Position numbers and translations under genes: made by a program. A stretch of 64,000 nt of DNA from positions 434,001 to 498,000 of the forward strand of contig NZ_FQTY01000001.1 of assembly GCF_900128955.1 (NCBI RefSeq). The letters run 5' to 3'. The stretch is from Tissierella praeacuta DSM 18095. Its GTDB lineage: Bacteria > Bacillota > Clostridia > Tissierellales > Tissierellaceae. This document shows, in pieces, positions 1-8,873 of this stretch. Every line of letters begins with the position of its first letter. Positions within the stretch are counted from its first letter, which is position 1. The notes beneath the pieces are model-generated. The model did not search any database and was not told where the DNA came from. It worked only from the letters and a program-made list of their open reading frames with translations.

Positions 1-721
1 CTTTTGGTCCATCCTCTTCGGTGGATATTTTTAATGCTAATTCTACAATACCTTTAGCCCCTTCAACTTGCATTTGAACATAATTTAAAATCTCTTTATA
101 CCATAAGGAGCTTTTAAACTCCTCCTCTGTCATACTAAGTCTATTTACACTATTTTCTAGCCATTTAAAAGGGTCTGGAAAGCTAAGTAAAAATTTATAT
201 ACTCTACCAATGATTTCATATAGCTCTAAGTCTCCCCTATTACCAGTAAATCCTTCTACTAAGATCTTAAAACTCTCAGTTTCTTTTGTATATGCTCTTT
301 CTAATACTTCATCAATGGATTCTTGAAAAAGAATACTTAATTCACTGCTATCTCCAATTCTAAAGCTAGGGTCTAAACCTATTATATGAAAATTCTTTTT
401 TACTACATCAAGACAAAAGGAGTGTATCGTTGTAATATTTGCTTTGTTTAAAAGATTTAACTGCTTTCTTATATGCTTTTGATTTTTTCCCTCATGAACT
501 GCTTGTACTAAGGCTTTTTGTATTTTTTGCTTCATTCCAGCAGCTGCAGCATTTGTAAATGTAACTACTAAAAATTTATCTATATCTTCATTTTCATTTT
601 TAACAAGATTAATTATACGTTCTACTAGTACAGCAGTTTTACCTGAGCCAGCAGCAGCTGATACAAGAATATTGGAATTTCTTAAATCAATTATCCTTTT
701 TTGTTCCTTAGTCCATTCCAT
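1..721 (-). CDS. addA: ATP-dependent helicase/nuclease subunit A (AddA), N-terminal part
   Basis: This is the first 240 codons of AddA, the UvrD-type helicase and nuclease subunit of the AddAB double-strand break resection complex; the rest lies beyond base 1. The visible protein begins MEWTKEQKRI and has a Walker A motif, AAAGSGKT, at residues 22-29, followed by the FTNAAA helicase motif Ia near residue 55. The ATG at 721 lies 4 bases after the addB stop and is preceded by AAAGGAGGG inside the end of addB, so the two are translationally coupled. RexA is the alternative name in cocci; the AddB partner here has the Fe-S signature of AddB, so AddA is preferred. Confidence 0.93.
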   Translation of the reverse strand, partial: MEWTKEQKRIIDLRNSNILVSAAAGSGKTAVLVERIINLVKNENEDIDKFLVVTFTNAAAAGMKQKIQKALVQAVHEGKNQKHIRKQLNLLNKANITTIHSFCLDVVKKNFHIIGLDPSFRIGDSSELSILFQESIDEVLERAYTKETESFKILVEGFTGNRGDLELYEIIGRVYKFLLSFPDPFKWLENSVNRLSMTEEEFKSSLWYKEILNYVQMQVEGAKGIVELALKISTEEDGPK

Positions 722-725
722 ATTC

Positions 726-3700
726 TTAATTCCCTCCTTTTACTGAGATTTTATCAAAAAAATCCTCTTTTTTTATGCTCTTAATTTGTCTATATTCATT
801 GCCTATGGTTTTATCAAATTGACAGATACTTATATAATCACAATATTTACATGGAGTATTTCCATCTTTTTTTCTATATGGATTCATATAAAAATTACCA
901 CTTAAAATACCACTTGATAATTCAGTTATTTTAAAATCAACATAGGATAAAACTCCATCAAACTCTTCTTCTGTTAATACATTAGATGATTGAGTAAAAT
1001 CTCCATCCTTTTTTATCCCTACAGGAATTATATTAGAAGATGTTCCAATATTTCTATCTATTTTATATATAAGGTCTTTATTTTTAAGTACAAATCCCTT
1101 TAGCTTTAAACTCTTTAGTATCTGTTCTTCTATATCTTCACTTTCTCCTTTAATTATAGGGTCATCTACATGATAGTAAAATACTCCAGCGATTTTAGGT
1201 TTTTTACCAAATAATTTTTCTCCATTATTTATTATTGCATTCAAATATACAAGTAGCTGAATCTGAATTCCTTCATAGGTATCTGTAAAATCAATATCTT
1301 TTTTAGAAGATTTATAGTCTATAATACTTAAATATATATCACCATTAGTATCTTCAAAAATATCCACCCTATCAATTATTCCTCTTAAGTTTATAGAATA
1401 ATTATCTGAGCTAATTTCTAAAGAGTCAATATATATTCCCTTTTGTGTTTTTTCATCTTTTTCATCTATTATTCCAATTTGTAATTCAGTATATTTTGGT
1501 CTAAATTCACTGCTTTGGAGCTGTTTAACTAATGTGTAAGCTGTTCTTTTTAATATTCTACTTATTTTCTTTTTTAAATAGTTGTTTCTGTTATTTGCAT
1601 TAAATGCTGTGACTTTTTCTGACATTATGGAGAAAACCTTCTCTATAGATTCTTCTACTAATTGGTATATATCCTCTTTAATCAAGAGATCTATTTTATC
1701 ATTAAAAGCTATAAGTTTATTTATAAAGTCCTCTAAAACAGCATGATTTATATTTCCTATATCAAAAAACTCTATTTTTTGAATTAATCTTGGATTCGGC
1801 TTTAATATATTCTCAACAAAATATTTAAACTGACATTCTGCATATCTTTCTAGTTTTGAAACTGTTATATTGATATTATCATTAAATCTATTCCTAATTA
1901 TTTCTGGTTCTAATTTTGATATTTTATTTATATAATTAAATCCCTTGTTTATAATATGAAATTTATCATTGTAATTCTTCCTATACCATATATATACAGC
2001 TTTCCATATATCATCTATTTCGCCGCCATCAATATATTCTCTCATATTTTCAACAAGAATATCATAGGTTCCATTATAATTTGATATATATTCTAATTGA
2101 TTTTTACATGAAATATCAGTTTCCTCTTTAATAGATGGAAATATCCTCTTTAATGTATCTACATATAGGGAAGGCTCCATTGATTTGCCCTCTATGGTTC
2201 CTAGAGCATAGCTAATAAATAATTTTTCTGTAGGAGATGAAAATACTTTATAAAGCATATGCTTGTCCTTAAAATATGAAAAACTTGAGCCACTTATAAT
2301 TTTAATATTGTTATCTAGTATAGTTTCTCTTTCTTCGTCTGATAACAAGCCCTTTTCTTTATTGGAATCAAGGTTTTTTTCATTAGCTCCTAAGACAAAT
2401 AATGCTCTTGGTTTACTTACAGCAATCCTTTCTATATCCCCTATTCCAACCCTGTCAATAGTTGGTGGAATAATACTAATTTGAACTTCCTTGAGACCAA
2501 CCTCTAGAATTTTTCTATATTCTAATGGAGTGATTTCTATATCTTCCCCTATAAGTAAAATTTGCTCAAAACCTTCCATTATTCGATTCCATACCTGTGC
2601 ATATTCACTTGATTCTTCATATTTATTTTGTCTTAGAAAATTATCAATAGAATTATTCATTTTCTCATTAATTCTATGAAGCTTTAAATATTCAAAGATA
2701 AAAGCTGTAATTTCACTTATTGTTGAAAGTTTTTTAAATTCATTTATATTGTCTATAAAATCTGATACAAATAACTTTCTTATATCCTCTATATATGCCA
2801 ATGCATCTGAATCTATTTTTTGAAACCATTTTATGCCTTCTACTCCATATTGAAGAGCATGATTTTCAAGATAGTTTATTTGGCTACTATTTAATGGAGT
2901 AAGTCCTGTTTTAAGATATTGAAATACATCATCATATCTGAAATTCCATATAAAGATATCTAATATAGATAGAATATATTTACTAACTGGATTATTCATA
3001 ATATCTCGTTTTATGTCTAGAAAATAAGGTATATCAAATTTATCAAAAACTTTTCTTATATTTATTATATAACTTTCCATATCCCCAACTGCTATTTTTA
3101 TATCTTGCCATCTATAATTATAATCTCTCACAAGTGATATTATTTTCTGAGCAGTTTTCTCTACTTCAGTATATGTATTCATTGATGAATAGATTGTTAT
3201 ATTATCAGTAGGTTTCATAAAAGGTTCTATGTCAATAGCAAATATATTTTTTTCAATGGTTTTTATTTCACCTGAAAGAATTTTATTTTCCCATAGAGGT
3301 ATGATTTCTATATTGCCTTCTAAGGTTGATTCAATAGATGTAAATGTATCATATATGGTTTTAAATGCTTCCCAATCATCAAAATCTTCTATATTTTTAA
3401 GATAGGATTTATCTATGTTTAAAGACATAGTAACACCCTTTGAATATTCTGATAGAGTTTTAATCATTTTTATCCTCTGTTGATTAAGACTTTCAAATCC
3501 ATCAATCCAAATTTTAGAGTCTTTAATATAGTTTGAATTCTTTATTATTGAAATAACTAAGTTAAATCTGTCCTCCTCATCAAGGAATTTATCCTTAATT
3601 TTTTCATTGTATTTTGAGTATATTAGTCCTATGTCTGATAATTTATTTTTTAAAAGTGTATTATCTATATTCTTAATTACTTCTTCTAGAGAATCTTGAC

Positions 3701-4097
3701 TAATTAAATTTTGCTTTAATTCTTTTATAAGTAAATTAAACTCTTTTAAAAAGCCTCCATGTCCTGAGGCTTTTTTAAATAATTTTAATTCATCACGACT
3801 TTCCTCGAATATCTGCTTTAATAACATAATTTTTCCAAAAGGATTAATATCTTGAGTTTTATTTTCTCCTATTTCCCCTAATATTTTATCTGCAACTCTC
3901 TTAAAGCTAAGGATTTCAACACTCATGATGCCTTCTAAATTAAGTCTTTGAATAATATCATATTCTGTTTGATATGTCATTAAATCTGGAACTATAAGTA
4001 CAAGGTTGTCTTCCGTATTTTTATTGATTTCTCTATTTATTTCCTCATATATATAATTGGATTTACCAGTTTTAGATCGACCTAAAATTATTCTCAT
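726..4097 (-). CDS. addB: ATP-dependent helicase/nuclease subunit B (AddB)
   Basis: AddB is the partner of AddA in end resection and Chi recognition. At 1123 residues it has the usual AddB length. The sequence shows an N-terminal Walker A (GRSKTGKS, residues 6-13), a C-terminal RecB-type nuclease core (GIIDRVD followed by IIDYKSS, around residues 910-930), and the four-cysteine iron-sulfur arrangement of AddB: one Cys in ERYAECQF near residue 755 and three in CKYCDYISIC near residue 1080-1090. It is the first gene of an addBA operon, with a sigma-A promoter about 65 bases upstream and GGAGG before the start. Confidence 0.95.
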   Translation of the reverse strand: MRIILGRSKTGKSNYIYEEINREINKNTEDNLVLIVPDLMTYQTEYDIIQRLNLEGIMSVEILSFKRVADKILGEIGENKTQDINPFGKIMLLKQIFEESRDELKLFKKASGHGGFLKEFNLLIKELKQNLISQDSLEEVIKNIDNTLLKNKLSDIGLIYSKYNEKIKDKFLDEEDRFNLVISIIKNSNYIKDSKIWIDGFESLNQQRIKMIKTLSEYSKGVTMSLNIDKSYLKNIEDFDDWEAFKTIYDTFTSIESTLEGNIEIIPLWENKILSGEIKTIEKNIFAIDIEPFMKPTDNITIYSSMNTYTEVEKTAQKIISLVRDYNYRWQDIKIAVGDMESYIINIRKVFDKFDIPYFLDIKRDIMNNPVSKYILSILDIFIWNFRYDDVFQYLKTGLTPLNSSQINYLENHALQYGVEGIKWFQKIDSDALAYIEDIRKLFVSDFIDNINEFKKLSTISEITAFIFEYLKLHRINEKMNNSIDNFLRQNKYEESSEYAQVWNRIMEGFEQILLIGEDIEITPLEYRKILEVGLKEVQISIIPPTIDRVGIGDIERIAVSKPRALFVLGANEKNLDSNKEKGLLSDEERETILDNNIKIISGSSFSYFKDKHMLYKVFSSPTEKLFISYALGTIEGKSMEPSLYVDTLKRIFPSIKEETDISCKNQLEYISNYNGTYDILVENMREYIDGGEIDDIWKAVYIWYRKNYNDKFHIINKGFNYINKISKLEPEIIRNRFNDNINITVSKLERYAECQFKYFVENILKPNPRLIQKIEFFDIGNINHAVLEDFINKLIAFNDKIDLLIKEDIYQLVEESIEKVFSIMSEKVTAFNANNRNNYLKKKISRILKRTAYTLVKQLQSSEFRPKYTELQIGIIDEKDEKTQKGIYIDSLEISSDNYSINLRGIIDRVDIFEDTNGDIYLSIIDYKSSKKDIDFTDTYEGIQIQLLVYLNAIINNGEKLFGKKPKIAGVFYYHVDDPIIKGESEDIEEQILKSLKLKGFVLKNKDLIYKIDRNIGTSSNIIPVGIKKDGDFTQSSNVLTEEEFDGVLSYVDFKITELSSGILSGNFYMNPYRKKDGNTPCKYCDYISICQFDKTIGNEYRQIKSIKKEDFFDKISVKGGN

Positions 4098-4159
4098 ATG
4101 GAATATGCCTCCATTTCTAATTATTTACTACAATTTAAATCAGTAAAATCTGTATGAAG

Positions 4160-4188
4160 ATTATATCATAGGGTTTTTTTTAATACAA
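4160..4188 (-). promoter_or_regulatory. Sigma-A promoter of addBA
   Basis: On the minus strand, TTGTAT (4183-4188) and TATAAT (4160-4165) are separated by 17 bases, placing a start site about 55 bases before the addB ATG. The -10 is consensus; the -35 has four of six matches. The call rests on sequence only. Confidence 0.55.
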
Positions 4189-4311
4189 CCTAGCATAGAC
4201 TGGAGTCACTAGTGTTGAAAATAAAACAATTAACACTTTTCGACTATTTGGCATATTGTATTATGAATACTTTTATTTCACTTAGATATAAATTATATTG
4301 GAGGTGTTTTC

Positions 4312-4434
4312 ATGGGTGATTTATTAGGTAGAAGAAATGACTGCTGTAACGATAGTTCACTATTATTTTTCTTTTTATTATTAGTGCTTATTTTCTGTAA
4401 TGAAGATATGTTTGGAGGATGTGGCTGTAGATAA
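4312..4434 (+). CDS. Small Cys-rich hydrophobic protein, 40 residues
   Basis: The ORF starts MGDLLGRRND, carries a CC pair at residues 11-12, a hydrophobic stretch LLFFFLLLVLIF at 17-28, and ends GGCGCR. GGAGGTG lies 8 bases before the ATG, and a strong hairpin follows the stop at 4501-4546. Short proteins with a single hydrophobic run and a terminal GGCGC-like tail are common in spore-forming Firmicutes and are often linked to spores, but I do not recognise a named family. It is one of only two plus-strand genes in the window and is divergent from addB. A weak promoter-like pair (TGAATA at 4264, TATAAA at 4287, 17-base spacer) lies upstream. Function unknown. Confidence 0.7.
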   Translation: MGDLLGRRNDCCNDSSLLFFFLLLVLIFCNEDMFGGCGCR

Positions 4435-4500
4435 TAATAGTTTTGAATATTTATTATAAATCATAGGTATCATTTATGAGTATATCTGATATGATTTGAT

Positions 4501-4546
4501 AAATATATTAAAACCCCGTCTATTACTACGGGGTTTTAATATATTT
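4501..4546. terminator. Bidirectional terminator between the 40-residue gene and leuS
   Basis: An 18-bp perfect stem (core AAAACCCCG / CGGGGTTTT) with a 10-base loop, flanked by A/T runs on both sides. It serves the plus-strand small gene and the converging leuS; its right arm overlaps the leuS stop codon. Confidence 0.9.
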
Positions 4547-6956
4547 ATTTTACTACTATATTGTATATCTTTCCTGGAACAAATATTTCTTTTATTATTT
4601 GTTTTCCTTCTAAAAATCTACTAATATTTTCATCAGCTTTTGCCTTTTGTCGAGCTATTTCTTGAGAGTCTTCAACACTAATTTCTATTGTACCTCTAAC
4701 TTTGCCATTAACTTGAACAGGAAGTTGGATTACTTTATCCTTTGTCTTTTCTTCATCGTATTTAGGCCATGTAGTTTCATGTAGATAACCTTCTAGCCCC
4801 AGAATCTCCCATAATTCTTCAGTAATATGAGGTGCTACTGGATTTAATAGTACTATATATGTTTTTAAATCATCTTTTGTTATCTTTCCATAGTCATTAA
4901 ATTCATTTAATAGACTCATTAAAGCTGCTATTCCTGTATTAAATTTTAATGTTTCAAAATCTTCAGTTACCTTCTTAATAGTCTTATGAATACTTGATTC
5001 TAACTTATTTGTATACCCTTCACCATCCACTATAATGTCTTGAAGTCTCCATACTCTTTCAAGGAATCTTCTACATCCTTTAACTCCATTTTCTGACCAA
5101 GGTACACTTTTTTCAAAATCACCAATAAACATTTCATAGGTTCTTAATGTATCTGCACCATAATCTCTTACTATATCATCAGGGTTTACAACGTTTCCTC
5201 TAGATTTTGACATCTTTTCATTATTATCTCCCAATATCATCCCATGGGAAGTTCTCTTTGCATAAGGTTCTGGTTCAGGAACTACTCCGATATCGTATAG
5301 GAATTTATGCCAAAATCTTGAATATAGTAAATGAAGGGTAGTATGCTCCATTCCTCCATTATACCAATCTACCGGCATCCAGTAGTTAATTGCTTCTTGG
5401 GAAGCTATTTCTTCTTCATTAAATGGGTCGATATATCTTAGGAAATACCAAGAAGAACCAGCCCATTGGGGCATTGTATCTGTTTCTCTATGTGCCTTAC
5501 CTCCACATTTTGGACAAGTAGTTTCTACCCAATCTTTAATATTTGCAAGTGGTGATTCACCAGTATCTGTTGGTTCATAGTTTTCTACTTCTGGTAACAT
5601 AACAGGTAGCTGTTCTTCTGGTACTGGCACCCAACCACATTTATCACAGTGTAATAAAGGTATTGGCTCTCCCCAATATCTTTGTCTAGAGAATACCCAG
5701 TCTCTAAGTTTAAAGTTTACTTTTCTAGTTCCAAGACCTTTTTCTTCTAGCCATTTTATCATATATTCTTTTGCTTCTTTTACTTCCATACCATTGATAA
5801 AATCAGAGTTTACAACAACTCCTGCCTCTGTATCTGTAAAAGCTTCTTTCTCTATATCCCCGCCTTTTATTACTTCTACTATTGGAAGATTAAATTTCCT
5901 AGCAAATTCCCAGTCACGGCTATCATGTCCTGGTACTGCCATTATTGCTCCTGTACCATAGGTCATAAGCACATAGTCTGAAATCCAAATAGGAATTTCT
6001 CCACCTGTAGCAGGATTTATAGCTTTTAGCCCTTTTATTTCTACTCCTGTTTTTTCCTTTGATAGCTCTGTCCTTTCAAAATCTGATTTCTTACTTACTT
6101 CATGTTGATATGATTTTATTTCTTCTAGATTTTCTATTTCATCTTTATATTTTTCTATTAAAGGATGCTCTGCTGCTATGACCATGTATGTTGAACCAAA
6201 TAATGTATCAGGTCTTGTTGTGAATACCCTTAGTTTATCTTCTTTACCTGCAATTTGAAAATCTACCTCTGCTCCTTCAGATTTTCCAATCCAATTTGTC
6301 TGTTGAGCCTTTACTCTTTCAATGTAATCGACTTTATCTAGATCACTTATTAATCTATCAGCATATTCAGTTATTTTCAGCATCCATTGATTTTTTACTT
6401 TTCTTACTACTTCACCACCACACCTCTCACAACTACCTTGGATAACTTCTTCATTTGCTAGTCCTATTTTACAAGAAGGGCACCAGTTAATAGGCATTTC
6501 TTGTTTATACGCTAATCCTTTTTCATATAATTTTAGAAATATCCATTGAGTCCATTTATAATAATGTGGATCTGTAGTATTTATTTCTCTAGACCAATCA
6601 AAGGAAAATCCTATGGACTGTAATTGAGATTTAAACCTCCCTACATTTTGCTCTGTAACTATAGCTGGGTGAATTTTATTTTTTATAGCAAAGTTTTCTG
6701 TAGGTAATCCAAAGGCATCCCATCCCATAGGAAACAATACATTATACCCTTCAAGTCTTCTCTTTCTAGAAACAATATCTAGTGCTGTATATGGTCTTGG
6801 ATGTCCTACGTGTAATCCATTTGCTGATGGATAAGGAAATTCTACTAATGCATAAAATTTTGGTTTATCAGATTTATTTAATGCCTTAAAAGGCTCTCTT
6901 TCTTCCCAAATCTCATGCCATTTTTTTTCAATTTCATTTGGTTTATACTCTCTCAT
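4545..6956 (-). CDS. leuS: Leucine--tRNA ligase
   Basis: Class I aminoacyl-tRNA synthetase charging tRNA-Leu. It is 803 residues long, normal for the bacterial enzyme. The class I HIGH signature is HVGH at residues 49-52, the KMSKS loop is EKMSKSRGN near residue 580, and an editing (CP1) domain lies between them with the TTRPDT motif. A zinc-type Cys cluster (CPSCKIG, CERCGG) lies in the first third. The gene stands alone between its T-box leader and the terminator at 4501-4546, so expression follows uncharged tRNA-Leu. Confidence 0.97.
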   Translation of the reverse strand: MREYKPNEIEKKWHEIWEEREPFKALNKSDKPKFYALVEFPYPSANGLHVGHPRPYTALDIVSRKRRLEGYNVLFPMGWDAFGLPTENFAIKNKIHPAIVTEQNVGRFKSQLQSIGFSFDWSREINTTDPHYYKWTQWIFLKLYEKGLAYKQEMPINWCPSCKIGLANEEVIQGSCERCGGEVVRKVKNQWMLKITEYADRLISDLDKVDYIERVKAQQTNWIGKSEGAEVDFQIAGKEDKLRVFTTRPDTLFGSTYMVIAAEHPLIEKYKDEIENLEEIKSYQHEVSKKSDFERTELSKEKTGVEIKGLKAINPATGGEIPIWISDYVLMTYGTGAIMAVPGHDSRDWEFARKFNLPIVEVIKGGDIEKEAFTDTEAGVVVNSDFINGMEVKEAKEYMIKWLEEKGLGTRKVNFKLRDWVFSRQRYWGEPIPLLHCDKCGWVPVPEEQLPVMLPEVENYEPTDTGESPLANIKDWVETTCPKCGGKAHRETDTMPQWAGSSWYFLRYIDPFNEEEIASQEAINYWMPVDWYNGGMEHTTLHLLYSRFWHKFLYDIGVVPEPEPYAKRTSHGMILGDNNEKMSKSRGNVVNPDDIVRDYGADTLRTYEMFIGDFEKSVPWSENGVKGCRRFLERVWRLQDIIVDGEGYTNKLESSIHKTIKKVTEDFETLKFNTGIAALMSLLNEFNDYGKITKDDLKTYIVLLNPVAPHITEELWEILGLEGYLHETTWPKYDEEKTKDKVIQLPVQVNGKVRGTIEISVEDSQEIARQKAKADENISRFLEGKQIIKEIFVPGKIYNIVVK

Positions 6957-6993
6957 AATATTCCTCCTCTTTACTCGTTGTATTATAGGTCAT

Positions 6994-7228
6994 AAAAAAA
7001 CCTTTCATCTCTATAAAATAGAGACGAAAGGTAAAATTCCGCGGTACCACTCTTGTTGATATTGCTATCCACTCAAAATATAACGGCATTTAACCGACTA
7101 AGATTACTTTATTCATCTTAGTAACTCAAGGACGAGTTCAGTTTTCATCAATACTATCTTTCACCAAACGATAGCTCTCTACAATTGACATACAACTTAC
7201 TACTTCCTTTCTTTGTCTTTATTAATTT
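6994..7228 (-). ncRNA. T-box leader of leuS, Leu (CUC) specifier
   Basis: The transcript contains the T-box sequence AGAGTGGTACCGCGG (7039-7053), the AGAGAG and GGTGAAAG stem I motifs, and a specifier loop GAA-CTC-GTCCTTGAG in which the codon is CTC (Leu) at 7134-7136. The distal terminator is the stem ACCTTTCGTCTC / GAGATGAAAGGT followed by seven T (6994-7032). Uncharged tRNA-Leu would pair with the specifier and the T-box bulge and favour the antiterminator, turning on leuS. The specifier matches the downstream enzyme. Confidence 0.95.
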
Positions 7229-7235
7229 AAAGTCT

Positions 7236-7264
7236 ATTGTAACAAAGAAGTCTTATAAAATCAA
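7236..7264 (-). promoter_or_regulatory. Sigma-A promoter of leuS
   Basis: TTGATT (7259-7264) and TACAAT (7236-7241) with a 17-base spacer, directly upstream of the T-box leader on the same strand. The predicted start near 7229 leaves the whole stem I in the transcript. Confidence 0.75.
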
Positions 7265-7357
7265 GGATATTTTGAATTTTTTTATATTTACCCTATTTTC
7301 TATGACTAAAATGTATTTTATAAACACTAATAATAACTAAGCTTTATCATTATCTCC

Positions 7358-7480
7358 CTAGGACTCTGAGATTTCAAACCTCAAACCAATGGGACAGTTA
7401 TAAAGGATAGGGTGTTTAAGTGTTGACATCCCCATATTTAACAATGTATTATCAACACGCTGTATCAAACAGTTCTCCAT
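7358..7480 (-). pseudogene. Truncated DUF3885-like protein (N-terminal remnant)
   Basis: A 40-codon ORF with a good ribosome-binding site (AGGAGGTG, about 10 bases before the ATG). Its second half, HPILYNCPIGLRFEIS, closely resembles the PLFYN-x-x-IGIRFE block near the start of DUF3885 proteins, which are usually around 200 residues. Here a stop follows at once, and downstream only the leuS promoter and short stop-riddled frames remain. I read it as the relic of a gene cut off by the leuS promoter region. The rest of the 7265-7666 gap shows only one further tiny ORF and nothing else recognisable. The family call is from memory of the motif. Confidence 0.4.
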
Positions 7481-7580
7481 ATATAACGCACCTCCTATTA
7501 TGTAAATAATTTTTTAGTACCCATAATCCTACAGCTGCACAACAAAACATAAGTTTTCTTACTTTAAAAATCAACTTCAT
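7452..7580 (-). CDS. Possible 42-residue membrane peptide
   Basis: An ORF beginning MKLIFKVRKL with a hydrophobic stretch LMFCCAAVGLWVL at residues 10-22, overlapping the start of the DUF3885-like remnant in another frame. The ribosome-binding site is weak (AAGG). Its basic N-terminus and single hydrophobic run look like a small membrane peptide, but chance is a serious alternative. Confidence 0.2.
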   Translation of the reverse strand: MKLIFKVRKLMFCCAAVGLWVLKNYLHNRRCVIYGELFDTAC

Positions 7581-7666
7581 ATTTTGACCTTACTAATTAC
7601 AACTTAACTTAGTATGAACTTTTCTATTGGTGTATATCTTATTATAAAATCAATATTGTTTTTATT

Positions 7667-8815
7667 TTATTCATTAATACACTCTTCACTTATCTTAAAC
7701 ATAAATCCACAAACTACTGATGTTAAGGGAGAAACCAATACAAGTCCTATACAACCTACAAAAGTGTGAAGTATCTCTGCTGCCACTGTTTTTGAATTTA
7801 ACAAATTAAGTATTGGTGTTCCTTGAGCTATATATACCATTATTACTGATAAATAACTTCCCATATATGCAAATAAAAGAGTTGTAGTCTGGCTTCCAAC
7901 TACGGATTTTCCTATATTGAACCCTGATGCTATCAAATCTTTTCCAGTTATATTAGGATTGTTCTTTACAACTTCATCTAATGCCGTTGAAATATCTACT
8001 GCTAAATCCAATATGGCTCCTGAGCTTGCAAGATATATACCTCCTTGAAAAATAGCTGTTAAATCAAGCTTTAAAAATCCTGCATAAAGTAATGATTCTG
8101 ACAAATTCATAACTGCACCATGAATATTGAAATAATTACCAAATATAACTGCTAAAATACAAGTAGCTAAGGAGCAAGAAATCGCACTTATAATAGCAGC
8201 ATAAGCTGTTTTTGTAAATCCTATTACCAATAAAATAGTTATGATTGTTAAGAAGTTTCCTACTATTAAAGCTATTATAATAGGATTAAATCCCCTTAAC
8301 ATAGCTGGAATCAATATCTTCCATATACTCATAAGTGTAAAAGTAAAGGATAATAATGTTCTAACTCCTATAACTCCTGAAAAAATTATAATAACTAGAG
8401 CAAAACACCCTATAAGTACAACTTCCTTGTTTAATCGATAATGATCCACCATATTAGCAAAATTAATATTTCTACTTTCATCAAAACCAATAAGTACCCA
8501 TGCCCTATCCCCTTCTCTAAAAATTTTATCTTCTGCAAGGCTACCTGTTAACATATTATTTGCGGATACTATTTGACCCTTGTATGAACCTGTTTCTATT
8601 TGTATTGTAGCTCGTTGATCTCCTTGTCTAAATAATCCAGTATTAAGTACCCCTGAATTATCAACAGATAATACTTTAGCCCTTACTCCCTCTGTAAATA
8701 TATATAGTTGCCTGTCAAATCCAGTTGGTAAGAATACAAGTATTGTTAATAAAATTATAAGAGAAAGTATAAATCCTATTTCTCTTCTATTAACATTTTT
8801 TAAAATATATTTCAA
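7667..8815 (-). CDS. YibE/F family multi-pass membrane protein
   Basis: A 382-residue integral membrane protein of the YibE/F family, whose biochemical role is not established. The order seen is typical: an N-terminal membrane segment (residues 13-32), a soluble extracytoplasmic region of about 90 residues (RAKVLSVDNSG through FADESRNINFA), then seven or so membrane segments from residue 130 to the end, with the conserved GGIYLASSGAILDLAVDIS block. AAGGGGTG precedes the ATG. It follows the alkaline phosphatase gene on the same strand, separated by a hairpin, so partial co-transcription is possible. Confidence 0.85.
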   Translation of the reverse strand: MKYILKNVNRREIGFILSLIILLTILVFLPTGFDRQLYIFTEGVRAKVLSVDNSGVLNTGLFRQGDQRATIQIETGSYKGQIVSANNMLTGSLAEDKIFREGDRAWVLIGFDESRNINFANMVDHYRLNKEVVLIGCFALVIIIFSGVIGVRTLLSFTFTLMSIWKILIPAMLRGFNPIIIALIVGNFLTIITILLVIGFTKTAYAAIISAISCSLATCILAVIFGNYFNIHGAVMNLSESLLYAGFLKLDLTAIFQGGIYLASSGAILDLAVDISTALDEVVKNNPNITGKDLIASGFNIGKSVVGSQTTTLLFAYMGSYLSVIMVYIAQGTPILNLLNSKTVAAEILHTFVGCIGLVLVSPLTSVVCGFMFKISEECINE

Positions 8816-8833
8816 GAATTAACACCCCTTTCA

Positions 8834-8870
8834 TTTAAACAAGGCTGGAAATCTTCCAACCTTGTTTAAA
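8834..8870 (-). terminator. Hairpin between alkaline phosphatase and yibE/F genes
   Basis: Near-perfect inverted repeat TTTAAACAAGG / CCTTGTTTAAA enclosing a smaller GGA/TCC pair. There is no strong T-run after it on the minus strand, so it may be a leaky terminator or an mRNA-stabilising stem. Confidence 0.5.
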
Positions 8871-8873
8871 TGA

